41,320 nt of DNA from Caballeronia megalochromosomata (GCA_001580565.1 LRBF01000005.1:1-41320); one strand, 5' to 3'. Numbered from the stretch's first letter, positions 23,101 through 31,874 are shown. Made by a program: numbers and translations. Notes: generated by a model not told the origin, from the sequence alone.

Positions 23101-24161
23101 TGGGTCGCAGAGTTATGCAAATCTGGCGCGCGCTCGTCGTCGCATTCTTCGTAATCTTCGGTATCGGTGGCGCGAGCACGATGGCGCTGGCTCAGACATC
23201 GAGTTCCACGAACATAGCTGGTTCGGGGACGTTGTCTGGCACGTCTTCGGGAACGGCTGACACGAGCGGCTCCGCCAAGGGCAACGCGGTCGCAAGTAAA
23301 GACGGAGATTTCGCGAGCGGCGCAACCAATGCCGCAAATCAAATCCATGTGTTGCTTGGTAATGTGTTCTCAATTGCCGTCGCGGCGAGCGCCAACGTCA
23401 TGGACGAAGCTAATAAGTTCGCATGGGGCCTCGGCGTGATCTCGATCGTGCTGATGGGCGTTCGATTCGCGGGCACTCATCACCCGATCTCGGCGTGGGT
23501 CGACCTATTCGAGGAACTGGCCACGCTCGGAATTTTTGTCGCCTTGTATCTCGGGTACAGCACGTCGGCGTCTGGCTTCTGGACATGGTTCGAGCAGTTG
23601 GCCGCACATATAAGTGGCGGCGACAACGGATCCGTTGGCGCAGCAATGGGGAAGCTTGCCGGCGTCATGTTCGACGCCCTGAAGAGCAAGTTCTCGGTTT
23701 TCGGCTTGATGAATCTTGGCGGATCGCTGGCCGACGTCCTCGTTTTGGCTATTTCAGCAGTGGCCATGTGCGTCGCCTCGATCGTCTTCATCTTCTTCAC
23801 GGCGATCGGTCAGGTTCAGGCCGCGGTCGGCATCGTGCTTGGTCCAATCGCGATAGCGCTGGGCTTTTCATCCTACACGCGCAGCTACTTCAAGAAGTGG
23901 CTTGATTGGATGATCAGCGCGGGCATGTACGTCGTCGTCGTGGCAATCTTGGTCAAGCTAGTCGGCACGTCGATTGAATCGGCCATCGCGAAGGCGACGC
24001 AAGTGGGTGGCAACACCACTTTGAACGGCGCTTACGTTATCGACCTTTCGATCTTCGTCCTCCTTTTGTCGTTTGAAATCCCGAAGCTTGCGACGATTTT
24101 CGGTGGTGGTGCTACCGCAACGGGTACCGGTCCTCTCAAGCTCCTCAAGGGAGCACTGTAA
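23100..24161 (+). CDS. trbL: Conjugal transfer membrane protein TrbL/VirB6
   Basis: A polytopic inner-membrane protein of 353 residues. A hydrophobic N-terminal leader (ALVVAFFVIFGIGGAS) is followed by a Ser/Thr/Gly-rich periplasmic stretch (about 35-75). Five or six membrane helices follow, including ISIVLMGVRFAG, LGIFVALYLGYS, LVLAISAVAMCVASIVF and AAVGIVLGPIAIALGF, the last being a hallmark of TrbL/VirB6. The start is ATG 23100 or the GTG just before it; both overlap the trbJ stop. The C terminus is Gly/Lys-rich, and the stop shares one base with the next start codon. Confidence 0.9.
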   Translation: MGRRVMQIWRALVVAFFVIFGIGGASTMALAQTSSSTNIAGSGTLSGTSSGTADTSGSAKGNAVASKDGDFASGATNAANQIHVLLGNVFSIAVAASANVMDEANKFAWGLGVISIVLMGVRFAGTHHPISAWVDLFEELATLGIFVALYLGYSTSASGFWTWFEQLAAHISGGDNGSVGAAMGKLAGVMFDALKSKFSVFGLMNLGGSLADVLVLAISAVAMCVASIVFIFFTAIGQVQAAVGIVLGPIAIALGFSSYTRSYFKKWLDWMISAGMYVVVVAILVKLVGTSIESAIAKATQVGGNTTLNGAYVIDLSIFVLLLSFEIPKLATIFGGGATATGTGPLKLLKGAL

Positions 24162-25552
24162 TGGGCGCGCTGCACGAGCCGATCGCGGCGGAACAACTGT
24201 TTGCGACACATCAGAAGCGCATCGAGCTGGTGCGGCAATGTGCCAACGAGAACACCGAAGCTGAATTTGCACGGAAGTGGCTATCGGTGCTACGTCGCTG
24301 TGCGGTGTGGTTCTCCTCGATGCCGTTATCCCCCGACTTACATTGCGAGCCGGGCGGTGCGTTTCGGGCGACGATAGAGTCGACCTTCTATGCGATGCGG
24401 CTGGCTGGCGGCCAGAAGTTCGCCGCCGACCTTACGTCCGACAAACGGCGCAGGCTAGAGCCGCAATACAACTTCGCGGTCTTTCTCGCGACTGCGTGTT
24501 CGCGACTTGACGAACCGTTCCGTCATTTCGAGTTCGTGCGGCAGTCGGATCAGGAAAAGTGGAATCCGGCCGCACATGGTGCCTTCGGCGCGTGGGTGGG
24601 AACGGGGTCCTACGCCGTGCTGAGGCGAGCGACGCCACTGAAGAACGAGCGGATGCGCACTGCGATGCTTGGGCAGACGGTCATCACCTTGGATCTCCTT
24701 GCCGGATTAGACACGGCGGTGCATTCGGACCTGTTCAACGCAATTAATCCAGAGCGCAGTCCGCAAGGGTTTGAGGCGCTGGTGCATAAAGTCGTCCGGC
24801 AGGCGATGGACGTTGCCGTCGACTTCGAACGTAAGGCGCAACGTGAGGTGTTCGCCCCGGTAAAATTCGACGTGCCTTCGGCAGTTCACGTGGCGCTCGC
24901 GCTTGAGCCGCAAATTGTGTCGCCCGAGGCGCCGCCTGCATCGCCGCAGGCTTCCGCCTCGACGCCGCAGGCTGCGGCCTCGACGCAGCACGGCGCGGCC
25001 TCGACGCAGCAGGCAGCCGCCTCGTCGCCGCAAGGTCCGGACACCACGGCGGCTGCCGGGGCCGGCCCGCAAAATAGCGGGGTCGATGTCTCATCCCACG
25101 ACACGCAGCCCGTCCCAACTGCGGCCCCGCAACTTTCTCAGCAGCTTCGGGATGCGTTAGCGGCCGCCGCCGCCCAACCGGCGAGCGCTAGTATGGCGCC
25201 GCAGCGCCCGGCTGCAGTCGATCCAGCGGCGGCCGGCGGTCAATCTCGCCGTAGTGCGAGCGCATCCGGGCCAACAGACGAAGACCTGAACCAGGTTCTG
25301 GGTCCTGGCGCCTCGATGCTGAAGGAGTTCTTCAAGGCACTCGCTGGCGACGTGACGTCCGGGAAAGCGAAGGTTGTCTGGGAAGAGAAGGGCCTCGCCG
25401 TGCAAAAGCGTCTGGTGGGCGCATACGGAATGACCAGCGACACGCTCGTGGAGCAGCTCAAAAAGCGCAGCTTGCTGCTGCGTGCTCACGGCAACGATAT
25501 CTGCATCCTCGAACGAGCGGGCGCGCTCATCTCGGAACGGCCTGCATCATGA
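24161..25552 (+). CDS. MobH/TraI_2-like relaxase family protein, degenerate HD site
   Basis: A protein of 463 residues in the MobH (TraI_2) architecture. The N-terminal domain reads WFSSMPLSPDLHCEPGGAFR, alignable with the LPaS..H..pGGllrH signature. The C-terminal winged-helix region (about 380-455, VLGPGASMLKEFFKALAGD, KRLVGAYGMTSDTLVEQL) matches the TraI_2 C-terminal domain. A low-complexity Ala/Ser/Pro/Gln linker with short tandem repeats joins them (about 255-375). In MobH relaxases a His-Asp pair in the form HDxGKP binds metal; here the equivalent segment is SRLDEPFRHF, and the histidine expected after PGG is also missing. It may be an inactive paralogue or a structural DNA-processing partner. 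Overlaps: 1 nt with trbL, 4 nt with traD. Confidence 0.72.
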   Translation: MGALHEPIAAEQLFATHQKRIELVRQCANENTEAEFARKWLSVLRRCAVWFSSMPLSPDLHCEPGGAFRATIESTFYAMRLAGGQKFAADLTSDKRRRLEPQYNFAVFLATACSRLDEPFRHFEFVRQSDQEKWNPAAHGAFGAWVGTGSYAVLRRATPLKNERMRTAMLGQTVITLDLLAGLDTAVHSDLFNAINPERSPQGFEALVHKVVRQAMDVAVDFERKAQREVFAPVKFDVPSAVHVALALEPQIVSPEAPPASPQASASTPQAAASTQHGAASTQQAAASSPQGPDTTAAAGAGPQNSGVDVSSHDTQPVPTAAPQLSQQLRDALAAAAAQPASASMAPQRPAAVDPAAAGGQSRRSASASGPTDEDLNQVLGPGASMLKEFFKALAGDVTSGKAKVVWEEKGLAVQKRLVGAYGMTSDTLVEQLKKRSLLLRAHGNDICILERAGALISERPAS

Positions 25553-27420
25553 AATACGTCAATCACTTCCGCCCGATTTACGAGTTCCGGCCCTTCTTCG
25601 TCTGGCCGGTCCTGATCGTTGGCATTCTGCTGTCGGGCATGCCGCACGGCTGGACCTTTGCGCTCGTAGGCGCATTCATCGTCCTGATCCGCGGCTTCCA
25701 GGTTTGGAAGGCGTTGAGCTTTCGCATGGCGATCTCCACGAAGTGGCTTAGCAAAATTCATATCGACAAGCTGCTTGCGACACAGAGGCTCATGAAGAAG
25801 CAAGCAGACTCGATGTACCTTGGCACCGGGTTCGAGTGGACGCAGAAGCACACGCAAATCGCGCACGAGATCCTGCGCATGCCGGTGACTGACATTCCAT
25901 CCTTGCCCAAGTGGCTCTCAAAAACGGAAATTGGCCGAACGCTCGAGTCGCGCATCGAGCAAGTGTTCAGCCCGCGCGACTGCATTCGCGACCGCATGCC
26001 GCAAGGCTCGTCGTGGATTCACGGCATGGAGCCGAAGAAAGTGCTCGTGCCGTTTCACTACAAGGCGATGGGCGGCCACACGCTCGTTGGCGGGACGACC
26101 GGCGCGGGCAAGACGCGCACATACGAAGTCATATCGACGCAGGTCATTCACAACCCCAACGACGTTTTGATCATTGTCGATCCGAAAAACGACGATGAAT
26201 GGAAAAAGCGGGTCGAAAAGGAGTGTGCTCGCGCGGGACGGAAGTTCCTCTACTTCAATCAGGCGAAGCCCAACGAGTCGATCAGGCTGAATCCGCTGGA
26301 GAACTGGTCGCAGCCATCCGAAATTCCGTCCCGGATTGCTCAGTTGATGGAAGAAGGGCCATTTCGGGACTTTGCCTTTCTGTTCATCGACCGCGCGGTC
26401 AAGGGCGAACTCTACGTCGGCGACAAGCCGAACCTGCGCTCGATCCTGAAGTACGCCCAGTCAGGCATTGGCACGCTAATGGAGCGGTGCCTTCGCCGGT
26501 TCTTCGTTGAAAACGGCCTGACGAACTGGGAGGAGCTCACAGTCGCTGCGACGGTCAAGGATGCGCAGCGGCGTAATGACGTGTCGCTCGCCGACGGTAT
26601 GGCGAAGCTCTACCTTGAGCGGTTCGCCGCACACGATCGTGGCCATGAAACGATCGACGGGCTGATCGCCACGCACACGCACGACCGTGAACACTACATG
26701 CGCATCATTGCGTCCGCCTTGCCGCTGCTTCAGATGCTGGCCACCGGCGAGACCGGTCTCATGCTCGCGCCGAAGGCTGATGACTTCGAGGACGAGCGGG
26801 AAATCTGGGACATCGACAAGCTCATCAAACAGAAGGCGGTCCTCTACATGGGCCTCGATTCGCTTTCGAACAACATCGTCCAGAAGGCGATCGCGTCAAT
26901 GGCGCTGTCTGACGTCGCGGCCGTCTGTGGGGCGATCTACAACTTCTACGCGGTGAAGCCGGACGTCGTTCTCATCATCGACGAGATCGCCGAGGCCATC
27001 AACGAGCAGGTGATTCAAATCCTGAACAAGGGGCGGGGTGCAGGCTTCAAAGCGTTCGTAGCCTTCCAGGCACGCGCAGACTTGGAAGCGAAACTCGGAA
27101 ACGCTGCAAAAATGCTGCAGGTTTTGGGAAATTTGAACAACCAGGTCTGCTTAAGATTGGAAGATAGCGATACCGCGAAGTGGTTCTCGGACAAAGTTGG
27201 CGAGACGGCGATTCGAGTGGTCAACATCTCGAATAGCACCAACACGACGACCGAGGCCCATGCGCTCGAATTCAGCGGTTCTCAGTCTCGCTCCATCCAG
27301 CTAGAGAAGGTGCCGCTTATCCCCGTGAAGCTGCTTCACAGCTTGCCGAATTTGCAGTACTTCATGCGCATCTCAGGGGGCGCCGTGTATCAGGGTCGTA
27401 TTCCCATCATCGAAGGCTAA
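25549..27420 (+). CDS. traD: Type IV coupling protein TraD/VirD4
   Basis: A protein of 623 residues. Two N-terminal membrane helices (FFVWPVLIVGILLSG and WTFALVGAFIVLIRG) anchor a cytoplasmic ATPase domain. Walker A is GGTTGAGKTRT (181-191), Walker B is VVLIIDEIAEAI (about 474-485), and GRGAGFKAFVAFQARADL is the arginine-bearing motif that follows. It belongs to the TraD group of integrative-element and TOL-like coupling proteins, which bring the relaxase-DNA complex to the secretion channel. The start overlaps the stop of the MobH-like gene (ATGA), so the two are co-translated. Confidence 0.92.
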   Translation: MKYVNHFRPIYEFRPFFVWPVLIVGILLSGMPHGWTFALVGAFIVLIRGFQVWKALSFRMAISTKWLSKIHIDKLLATQRLMKKQADSMYLGTGFEWTQKHTQIAHEILRMPVTDIPSLPKWLSKTEIGRTLESRIEQVFSPRDCIRDRMPQGSSWIHGMEPKKVLVPFHYKAMGGHTLVGGTTGAGKTRTYEVISTQVIHNPNDVLIIVDPKNDDEWKKRVEKECARAGRKFLYFNQAKPNESIRLNPLENWSQPSEIPSRIAQLMEEGPFRDFAFLFIDRAVKGELYVGDKPNLRSILKYAQSGIGTLMERCLRRFFVENGLTNWEELTVAATVKDAQRRNDVSLADGMAKLYLERFAAHDRGHETIDGLIATHTHDREHYMRIIASALPLLQMLATGETGLMLAPKADDFEDEREIWDIDKLIKQKAVLYMGLDSLSNNIVQKAIASMALSDVAAVCGAIYNFYAVKPDVVLIIDEIAEAINEQVIQILNKGRGAGFKAFVAFQARADLEAKLGNAAKMLQVLGNLNNQVCLRLEDSDTAKWFSDKVGETAIRVVNISNSTNTTTEAHALEFSGSQSRSIQLEKVPLIPVKLLHSLPNLQYFMRISGGAVYQGRIPIIEG

Positions 27421-27429
27421 CAACACATT

Positions 27430-27948
27430 ATGTCCGCTGCGTACAAAAACATCATCCGCGACCACAAGCTTTCGCACAGGCTCCTTCAGGTCTTTAACGT
27501 TGCGCCTGATCTGGAGCTTGCGTGCTCGCGAGTGGCTGATTTCGTCGGTGAGCGGTTTATGGGAGACAAGGGGCCATTGGCCGCCGAAATGATCGAGTCA
27601 GCACTCGATGGCTACAAACGCGCGAAACGCAAGGGTGAGCCGCACATCGCCTTTATGCAAGGGTTGTTCGAGCCGGCGAAGACGCTGTACGTCCGCCGGT
27701 ATGTAGCGCGGTTTGGGGATAAAACCTCGGTGTGGTGCCCGATGGTCGAGGCAATTCCTTCGTTTGAGGCGCGCCACCTCGAATATCAGTTCGAGATGGT
27801 TGACGAGCCCTGCCCTGACGAGATCACCGAACGCACCGCTGCATTCCAACTCGCCGCACGCGTCCTGCATGGCGAGACCTTTCGCCGTTACTTCGAGGAA
27901 TACGATGTCGCTCACCGTTACGATCATAGCGAAGCTGTCGGGAGTTGA
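27430..27948 (+). CDS. Hypothetical protein of the conjugation operon, 172 residues
   Basis: A soluble-looking, mixed alpha/beta protein (LLQVFNVAPDLELACSRVAD, then MIESALDGYKRAKRKGE, then ARHLEYQFEMVDEPCPDEI). No family is recognised. It starts 9 nt after traD with a poor ribosome-binding site and overlaps the next gene by 44 nt, so it is clearly inside the transfer operon. A role alongside the coupling protein is plausible from position only. Confidence 0.7.
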   Translation: MSAAYKNIIRDHKLSHRLLQVFNVAPDLELACSRVADFVGERFMGDKGPLAAEMIESALDGYKRAKRKGEPHIAFMQGLFEPAKTLYVRRYVARFGDKTSVWCPMVEAIPSFEARHLEYQFEMVDEPCPDEITERTAAFQLAARVLHGETFRRYFEEYDVAHRYDHSEAVGS

Positions 27949-28159
27949 TTATCCGGCGGCGAAGCGCGCATGCGATCTGGCCGGCGCGTTCGACGGAGAG
28001 GTTGGCGCTGCCATCCCCGAAGAATTCACATATGGGGCGGGCGCGCGTTGTTACGCGCTCGCGACGATAGCGGAGACCCGCACAGCGCTGTTCTGGGGCG
28101 GCCTTCTCACATTCGCATCTGTACCTGTGCTCGCGCTAATCAAGGTGCTGCATGGCTAG
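27905..28159 (+). CDS. Small membrane protein of the conjugation operon, 84 residues
   Basis: An 84-residue protein with a soluble N terminus (MSLTVTIIAKLSGVDYPAAK, then a Gly/Ala-rich turn) and one C-terminal membrane helix (ALFWGGLLTFASVPVLALIK). ATG 27905 has GAGGA 7 nt upstream within the end of the previous gene. It ends in TAG and overlaps the DUF4400-type gene by 8 nt. Single-pass proteins of this kind are common between traD and DUF4400 genes; the function is unknown. Confidence 0.6.
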   Translation: MSLTVTIIAKLSGVDYPAAKRACDLAGAFDGEVGAAIPEEFTYGAGARCYALATIAETRTALFWGGLLTFASVPVLALIKVLHG

Positions 28160-28766
28160 CCGGTTCGGATCGCACCTGAAAGTCTGGTTCCTGCTGGTGC
28201 CTGTGCTGTCGATCGCCGTCATGCCCGCAATCCCCGAGCGGAGCCTTTTCGAGGTGCCGCAAACCGAGTCGCGTTCGTTGGTCGAGTCTGTCGGGCAGGC
28301 GCGGGCTGACGACGCCGTGCGGCAAGCCAATCAGGCGTTTCGCCATGCGTTCGTCGACAGCGGGCTCTTGCATCGCACGCTCAACGCTTCGGGCGACGTC
28401 CGCGGCCTGAACGACGGCGGATTCTCGGCCTTTGCCCACTCGTGGACGGAAAATTTCTGGTTGTTGGTCTACCGGATGATGTTCCGCGCGATGGTCATGA
28501 AGATGTGGATCGTCGGAACCTTGCTGTTCGCGCTGGGTATGTTTATCGACGGGACGGCGCGGCGCAAGATCAAAGCGTCGGCCGCCGGGTTCGTGAGTCC
28601 CTTGTCGTTTCACCTTGCAGGCCACGGCCTGCTGCTTGTGACCGGAACGCTTTTCGGCGTGCTGGTAGTTCCGATTCCGGTGCTGGCGGGTTACTGGGTT
28701 GCCGTCGCAGCGCTGCTCGGGGCGCTATTGTGGAAGGCAGCAGAATCCTTCCAGTCGTTCAGATAG
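28152..28766 (+). CDS. DUF4400-type integrating conjugative element membrane protein
   Basis: A protein of 204 residues with an N-terminal helix (VWFLLVPVLSIAVMPAIP), a periplasmic loop, then three more helices (MWIVGTLLFALGMFID, GLLLVTGTLFGVLVVPI, GYWVAVAALLGALLW). The order, the DGTARRKIKASAAGFVSP segment after the second helix and the place right after traD fit the DUF4400 family of conjugative-element membrane proteins. It is the last gene of the transfer operon and stops with TAG; the second copy of the 61-bp repeat begins 23 nt later. Confidence 0.82.
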   Translation: MASRFGSHLKVWFLLVPVLSIAVMPAIPERSLFEVPQTESRSLVESVGQARADDAVRQANQAFRHAFVDSGLLHRTLNASGDVRGLNDGGFSAFAHSWTENFWLLVYRMMFRAMVMKMWIVGTLLFALGMFIDGTARRKIKASAAGFVSPLSFHLAGHGLLLVTGTLFGVLVVPIPVLAGYWVAVAALLGALLWKAAESFQSFR

Positions 28767-28788
28767 GATTTCTTGATCGCGTGGGCGG

Positions 28789-28849
28789 GGAAAGCGACAT
28801 GTTTTTGTGCCTCTTTTCCCGGTTCGACCCATATCATGATATTTCCTAG
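28789..28849 (+). promoter_or_regulatory. 61-bp promoter-like repeat, copy 2
   Basis: This matches 17917-17977 without gaps, including the palindrome ATATCATGATAT (28831-28842) and TTTCCTAG. It begins just after the conjugation operon and precedes the operon that starts at 29196, so both blocks could answer to the same regulator. Confidence 0.65.
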
Positions 28850-28910
28850 ATCGCTGTAGCCCGCCTTTCAGCCCCTTCCTGGGTTCCTGCGACCTCGCGA
28901 CCTCGCCGCG

Positions 28911-28940
28911 CCGAATCGCGCCGAATCGCGCCGAATCGCG
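28911..28940. repeat. Three tandem 10-bp repeats (CCGAATCGCG)
   Basis: Three perfect copies lie head to tail, preceded by GCGACCTC repeated twice (about 28889-28904). Ten-base spacing puts each copy on the same face of the helix, which would suit cooperative protein binding. The rest of the 429-nt spacer 28767-29195 has no gene. Confidence 0.8.
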
Positions 28941-28979
28941 CGCGTGCATCTAGTTCCCCATTCAAACTCCCCCGCCACC

Positions 28980-29053
28980 GTCAGCGCGGCGCGCCAGCAT
29001 GCGCCGGTTGATCTGCACGTCGCCTGCCATCGGCTCTCTTTTGCCGCGCTGAC
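28980..29053. repeat. 11-bp inverted repeat with 52-nt spacer
   Basis: The arms gtcagcgcggc (28980-28990) and gccgcgctgac (29043-29053) are perfect reverse complements. They could form a long-armed cruciform or RNA stem enclosing a GC-rich spacer. No T-tract follows. Confidence 0.65.
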
Positions 29054-29195
29054 TTCAGAAAGGCGCTCGAATTAGCCAATGTTTCAGCCGTTGCGCCGAG
29101 CGTCATCCCGCAACAATGTAACCATAGGCAGCGCGTTCGCGCGCCCGAATCCCACCGATGAAACCGGACGGATGCGTCCAGATAGGAGAGGCGTA

Positions 29196-30032
29196 ATGAG
29201 CACTGTGGTCGAACCCGGCAACGAAGAAACGGTCGCGCACGGCGCGCTTGAACAAGCTACCGGCGAGCCTCCGCTCACGACTGATGGTGCGGACGACGGC
29301 GAGCTTGAGCGCGAGCTGACGCAGATGGAAGCGGACGCGGACCGACTTCAGAAGGAAGGCGTGATCTCGTCCGACGACGCGCAGATGAAGCGCGCGGAAG
29401 TGGCCAAGACGCGCAAGCTGTTCCGCGACCTGCCTGCCGCCGAGCGCATTTCCATCATCAAGCGCCGCCGCGAGATCGGTCGGCAGTTGCTGGATCGCCA
29501 GCTTTCCGGCGCGGCAGTCGTGACGGCGCGTGTGCGCCTGAACCATACGCGCTTGAAGCCTCTGTTCGAGCAGTGGTGGCCATACATCAACCGCATGAGC
29601 ATCAACATGCAGCGTTTTGGCCGCTCGACGTTCGGCGAAAACGACAAGGAAGTCGTCAACAGCGCGCTAGAAAAGCTGCTTACGGGCATTGAGAGCTACG
29701 TGGACGAGCAACTGCGCGTAGCTGAGGGCTTCCGGCAGCAGAAGGAGGCGGAGCTTCGCGACAATAAGGAATTCGTGTTTGAGCCGACAATTCCGATGCC
29801 GGCGATGGACATCGAGGTTGAAGCCTACTCGCGCTTCTCGATGCGCGTGCTCAGCGCCATCATGAAGTTCGACCGCGCGATGGATCACTTTGACTTCATG
29901 GTGTGGAACGGCATCCGCGACCAGTCCGACGTGGACGACGAGGCGGTCAACTTCCTCAAGCGCTTCAATCCGCTCGGCATTCGCGGGTACATGACGCACC
30001 TGAAGCTGATGACGACGGTCCGCGGCAACTAA
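29196..30032 (+). CDS. DUF1845/AcaB-like conjugative element protein (tentative)
   Basis: A protein of 278 residues. The first 100 are acidic and helical (ELERELTQMEADADRLQKEG), with a likely coiled coil. The second half has HTRLKPLFEQWWPYINRM, then EAYSRFSMRVLSAIMKFDRA followed by MDHFDFMVWNGI. This resembles the pattern around the conserved Asp in DUF1845/AcaB-type proteins of integrative elements, but the match is loose. AGGAG lies 9 nt before ATG 29196. It is co-transcribed with the UvrD-like helicase 9 nt downstream, behind copy 2 of the 61-bp repeat. It could equally be an unrelated coiled-coil protein. Confidence 0.5.
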   Translation: MSTVVEPGNEETVAHGALEQATGEPPLTTDGADDGELERELTQMEADADRLQKEGVISSDDAQMKRAEVAKTRKLFRDLPAAERISIIKRRREIGRQLLDRQLSGAAVVTARVRLNHTRLKPLFEQWWPYINRMSINMQRFGRSTFGENDKEVVNSALEKLLTGIESYVDEQLRVAEGFRQQKEAELRDNKEFVFEPTIPMPAMDIEVEAYSRFSMRVLSAIMKFDRAMDHFDFMVWNGIRDQSDVDDEAVNFLKRFNPLGIRGYMTHLKLMTTVRGN

Positions 30033-30041
30033 GGAGGCGCG

Positions 30042-31766
30042 ATGCTGGACGAACTCAATCCCCAGCAACGGGAAGTCGCCCAGTTGCGCCAGCATTGCGT
30101 GGCGATCGCCTGCCCGGGCGCGGGCAAGACGAAAACGATCGCCACGAAAGCAGCCCTGTTGCTGCAAGGCAGCGCCGCGACGGTCGGCGCCGTCACGTTC
30201 TCGAAAGACGCCGCGCTCGAATTGCGCGAACGCATTTTGGCCGCTGCGGGCGAGTCGGTGAAAAAGCGCCTGATCGCGGGCACCTTCCATTCGCTTGCCT
30301 TTAAGCAACTGAAGCGCCCCGGTGCACGTGCGCTCGATATCGCGTCCGATGGCGACCGGCTCGGGCTACTCATCCGAGTCATGCAGGAACTTGGCCGCGA
30401 CGGGAAGGCGGAAGACGCCATTCCAACGATCGAGAAGATTAAAACGAACTTCGGCCGATGCGATCCGAACACGGACGACGGCGAGCTGTATCACGCCTAT
30501 CAGGACGCGCTTGCCCGCAACGGCAAGATCGACTTTCAAGACATGCTGCGCCTCGCTGTCGAGGGAATGGAGCAAGGAACCATCGCCCCATACGCGTTCA
30601 CCTATCTTCTCGTTGACGAGTTTCAGGACACTGACCCGCTGCAATATCGGTGGATCGAGCTTCATGCGAAGGCGGGTTCGATCGTGACCGTCGTAGGCGA
30701 CGACGACCAGAGCATCTACGCATTCCGTGAGGCGCTCGGTTATCGCGGCATGGAGTCGTTCATCGAAGTTTTTGACGCGAAGCCGGTCGTGCTCGGCAGC
30801 AACTATCGCTGTCGTGCAGAAATCCTTGCCGCGGCAGACCGAGTGATCCGCAATAACGTTGACCGAATTGCGAAGGTCCTGCGCGCCGAGAAGGGGCCGG
30901 GCGGACGCGTCCTCACATCGCGGCATCCAGACGAGTACGAGGAGGCGACCGCAGCAGTCGAGGTGCTTGGTCCGCTGTTGGCGAAGGGGCAGTCGTGTGC
31001 CATTCTGGCGCGCACCAACCGCATTCTTGACCCGCTCGAATCGGTCTGCCGATCTCACGGCATCAAGTACTACCGCGCATCGGGTGCATCCGTCCTAAGC
31101 CGCCCCGAGGGCGCGCTTATGTGCAACTTGCTGGAGATCGTCGAGCACATCAAGGACACGGGCCTTGATGCCGTTCTGGCACATCTGGGCCTGACCGCGC
31201 AGCAGTTGCGCGCATTGCACGCCGACATGGGCGCGGAGCTGACGCAGAAGGGCCGCGCCGAGTTGGTCGAGCTGGGGCTACCGGAGGACGTCGCTACGAA
31301 CTACCGTGAGTTCATGAAGCGGTTGGCGGAATGGCAAAGTCTGTGCGATCGGAAGTTTTATTCGCTGACGCTCTCGGGCGTCGCTGAGTGGATGCTGAAG
31401 TACGCGAAAAAGGATTCGGCAATCCGCGCCATCGAGGAGACAAACGAAGTTCTCTGTCGCTTGTCGGGCAGCTTCGCTGAGCGGCTTCTTTTCTTGCGTC
31501 AGGATAATAACGAACCCACGCCCGGTGCGCTCATCCTCACGACAATGCACAGTTCGAAAGGGTTGGAGTGGGACCACGTCTGGATCGCGCGCAGTGAAGA
31601 GACAATCGTCCCGGATGCGAAGTCGACGGAACCGGAGGAGCGACGTCTGTTCTATGTCGCAATGACGCGCGCACGTGAATCCCTGATGATCTCGGGTACG
31701 TCAAAGAACTTCGAGTCGCGCTTTGTTGTTGAGGCTCAACTTCAGCCGATGGCCACAGCCGCCTGA
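30042..31766 (+). CDS. UvrD/Rep-family ATP-dependent DNA helicase
   Basis: A protein of 574 residues with all superfamily 1 helicase motifs: Q-motif LNPQQREV, Walker A CPGAGKTKT (24-32), Ia AVTFSKDAALELRERI, II LLVDEFQDTDPLQY, III VVGDDDQSIYAFREA, IV VLGSNYRC, V LILTTMHSSKGLEWDHV and VI LFYVAMTRARESLMIS. It unwinds DNA 3' to 5', as a UvrD/Rep relative. It is shorter than chromosomal UvrD (about 720), with reduced insertion subdomains and no C-terminal tail. AAGGAGG lies 5 nt before the ATG. The plasmid context suggests a role in replication or recombination of the element. Confidence 0.93.
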   Translation: MLDELNPQQREVAQLRQHCVAIACPGAGKTKTIATKAALLLQGSAATVGAVTFSKDAALELRERILAAAGESVKKRLIAGTFHSLAFKQLKRPGARALDIASDGDRLGLLIRVMQELGRDGKAEDAIPTIEKIKTNFGRCDPNTDDGELYHAYQDALARNGKIDFQDMLRLAVEGMEQGTIAPYAFTYLLVDEFQDTDPLQYRWIELHAKAGSIVTVVGDDDQSIYAFREALGYRGMESFIEVFDAKPVVLGSNYRCRAEILAAADRVIRNNVDRIAKVLRAEKGPGGRVLTSRHPDEYEEATAAVEVLGPLLAKGQSCAILARTNRILDPLESVCRSHGIKYYRASGASVLSRPEGALMCNLLEIVEHIKDTGLDAVLAHLGLTAQQLRALHADMGAELTQKGRAELVELGLPEDVATNYREFMKRLAEWQSLCDRKFYSLTLSGVAEWMLKYAKKDSAIRAIEETNEVLCRLSGSFAERLLFLRQDNNEPTPGALILTTMHSSKGLEWDHVWIARSEETIVPDAKSTEPEERRLFYVAMTRARESLMISGTSKNFESRFVVEAQLQPMATAA

Positions 31767-31874
31767 GCCTATCGTCGGCGCGCTTCCTTGAAAGCGTTGC
31801 GTTGCCCGCCTATCCTTCAGATTTGCCTGGCGGCCAAGTCATGGCGCTTGTGGCACCTACTGAATGGAGACGCC

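Noticed and set aside
24900..25120. CRISPR-like array in the repetitive stretch of the MobH-like gene
   Set aside because: Repeats are short, imperfect, in frame and encode an Ala/Ser/Gln linker; there are no unique spacers.
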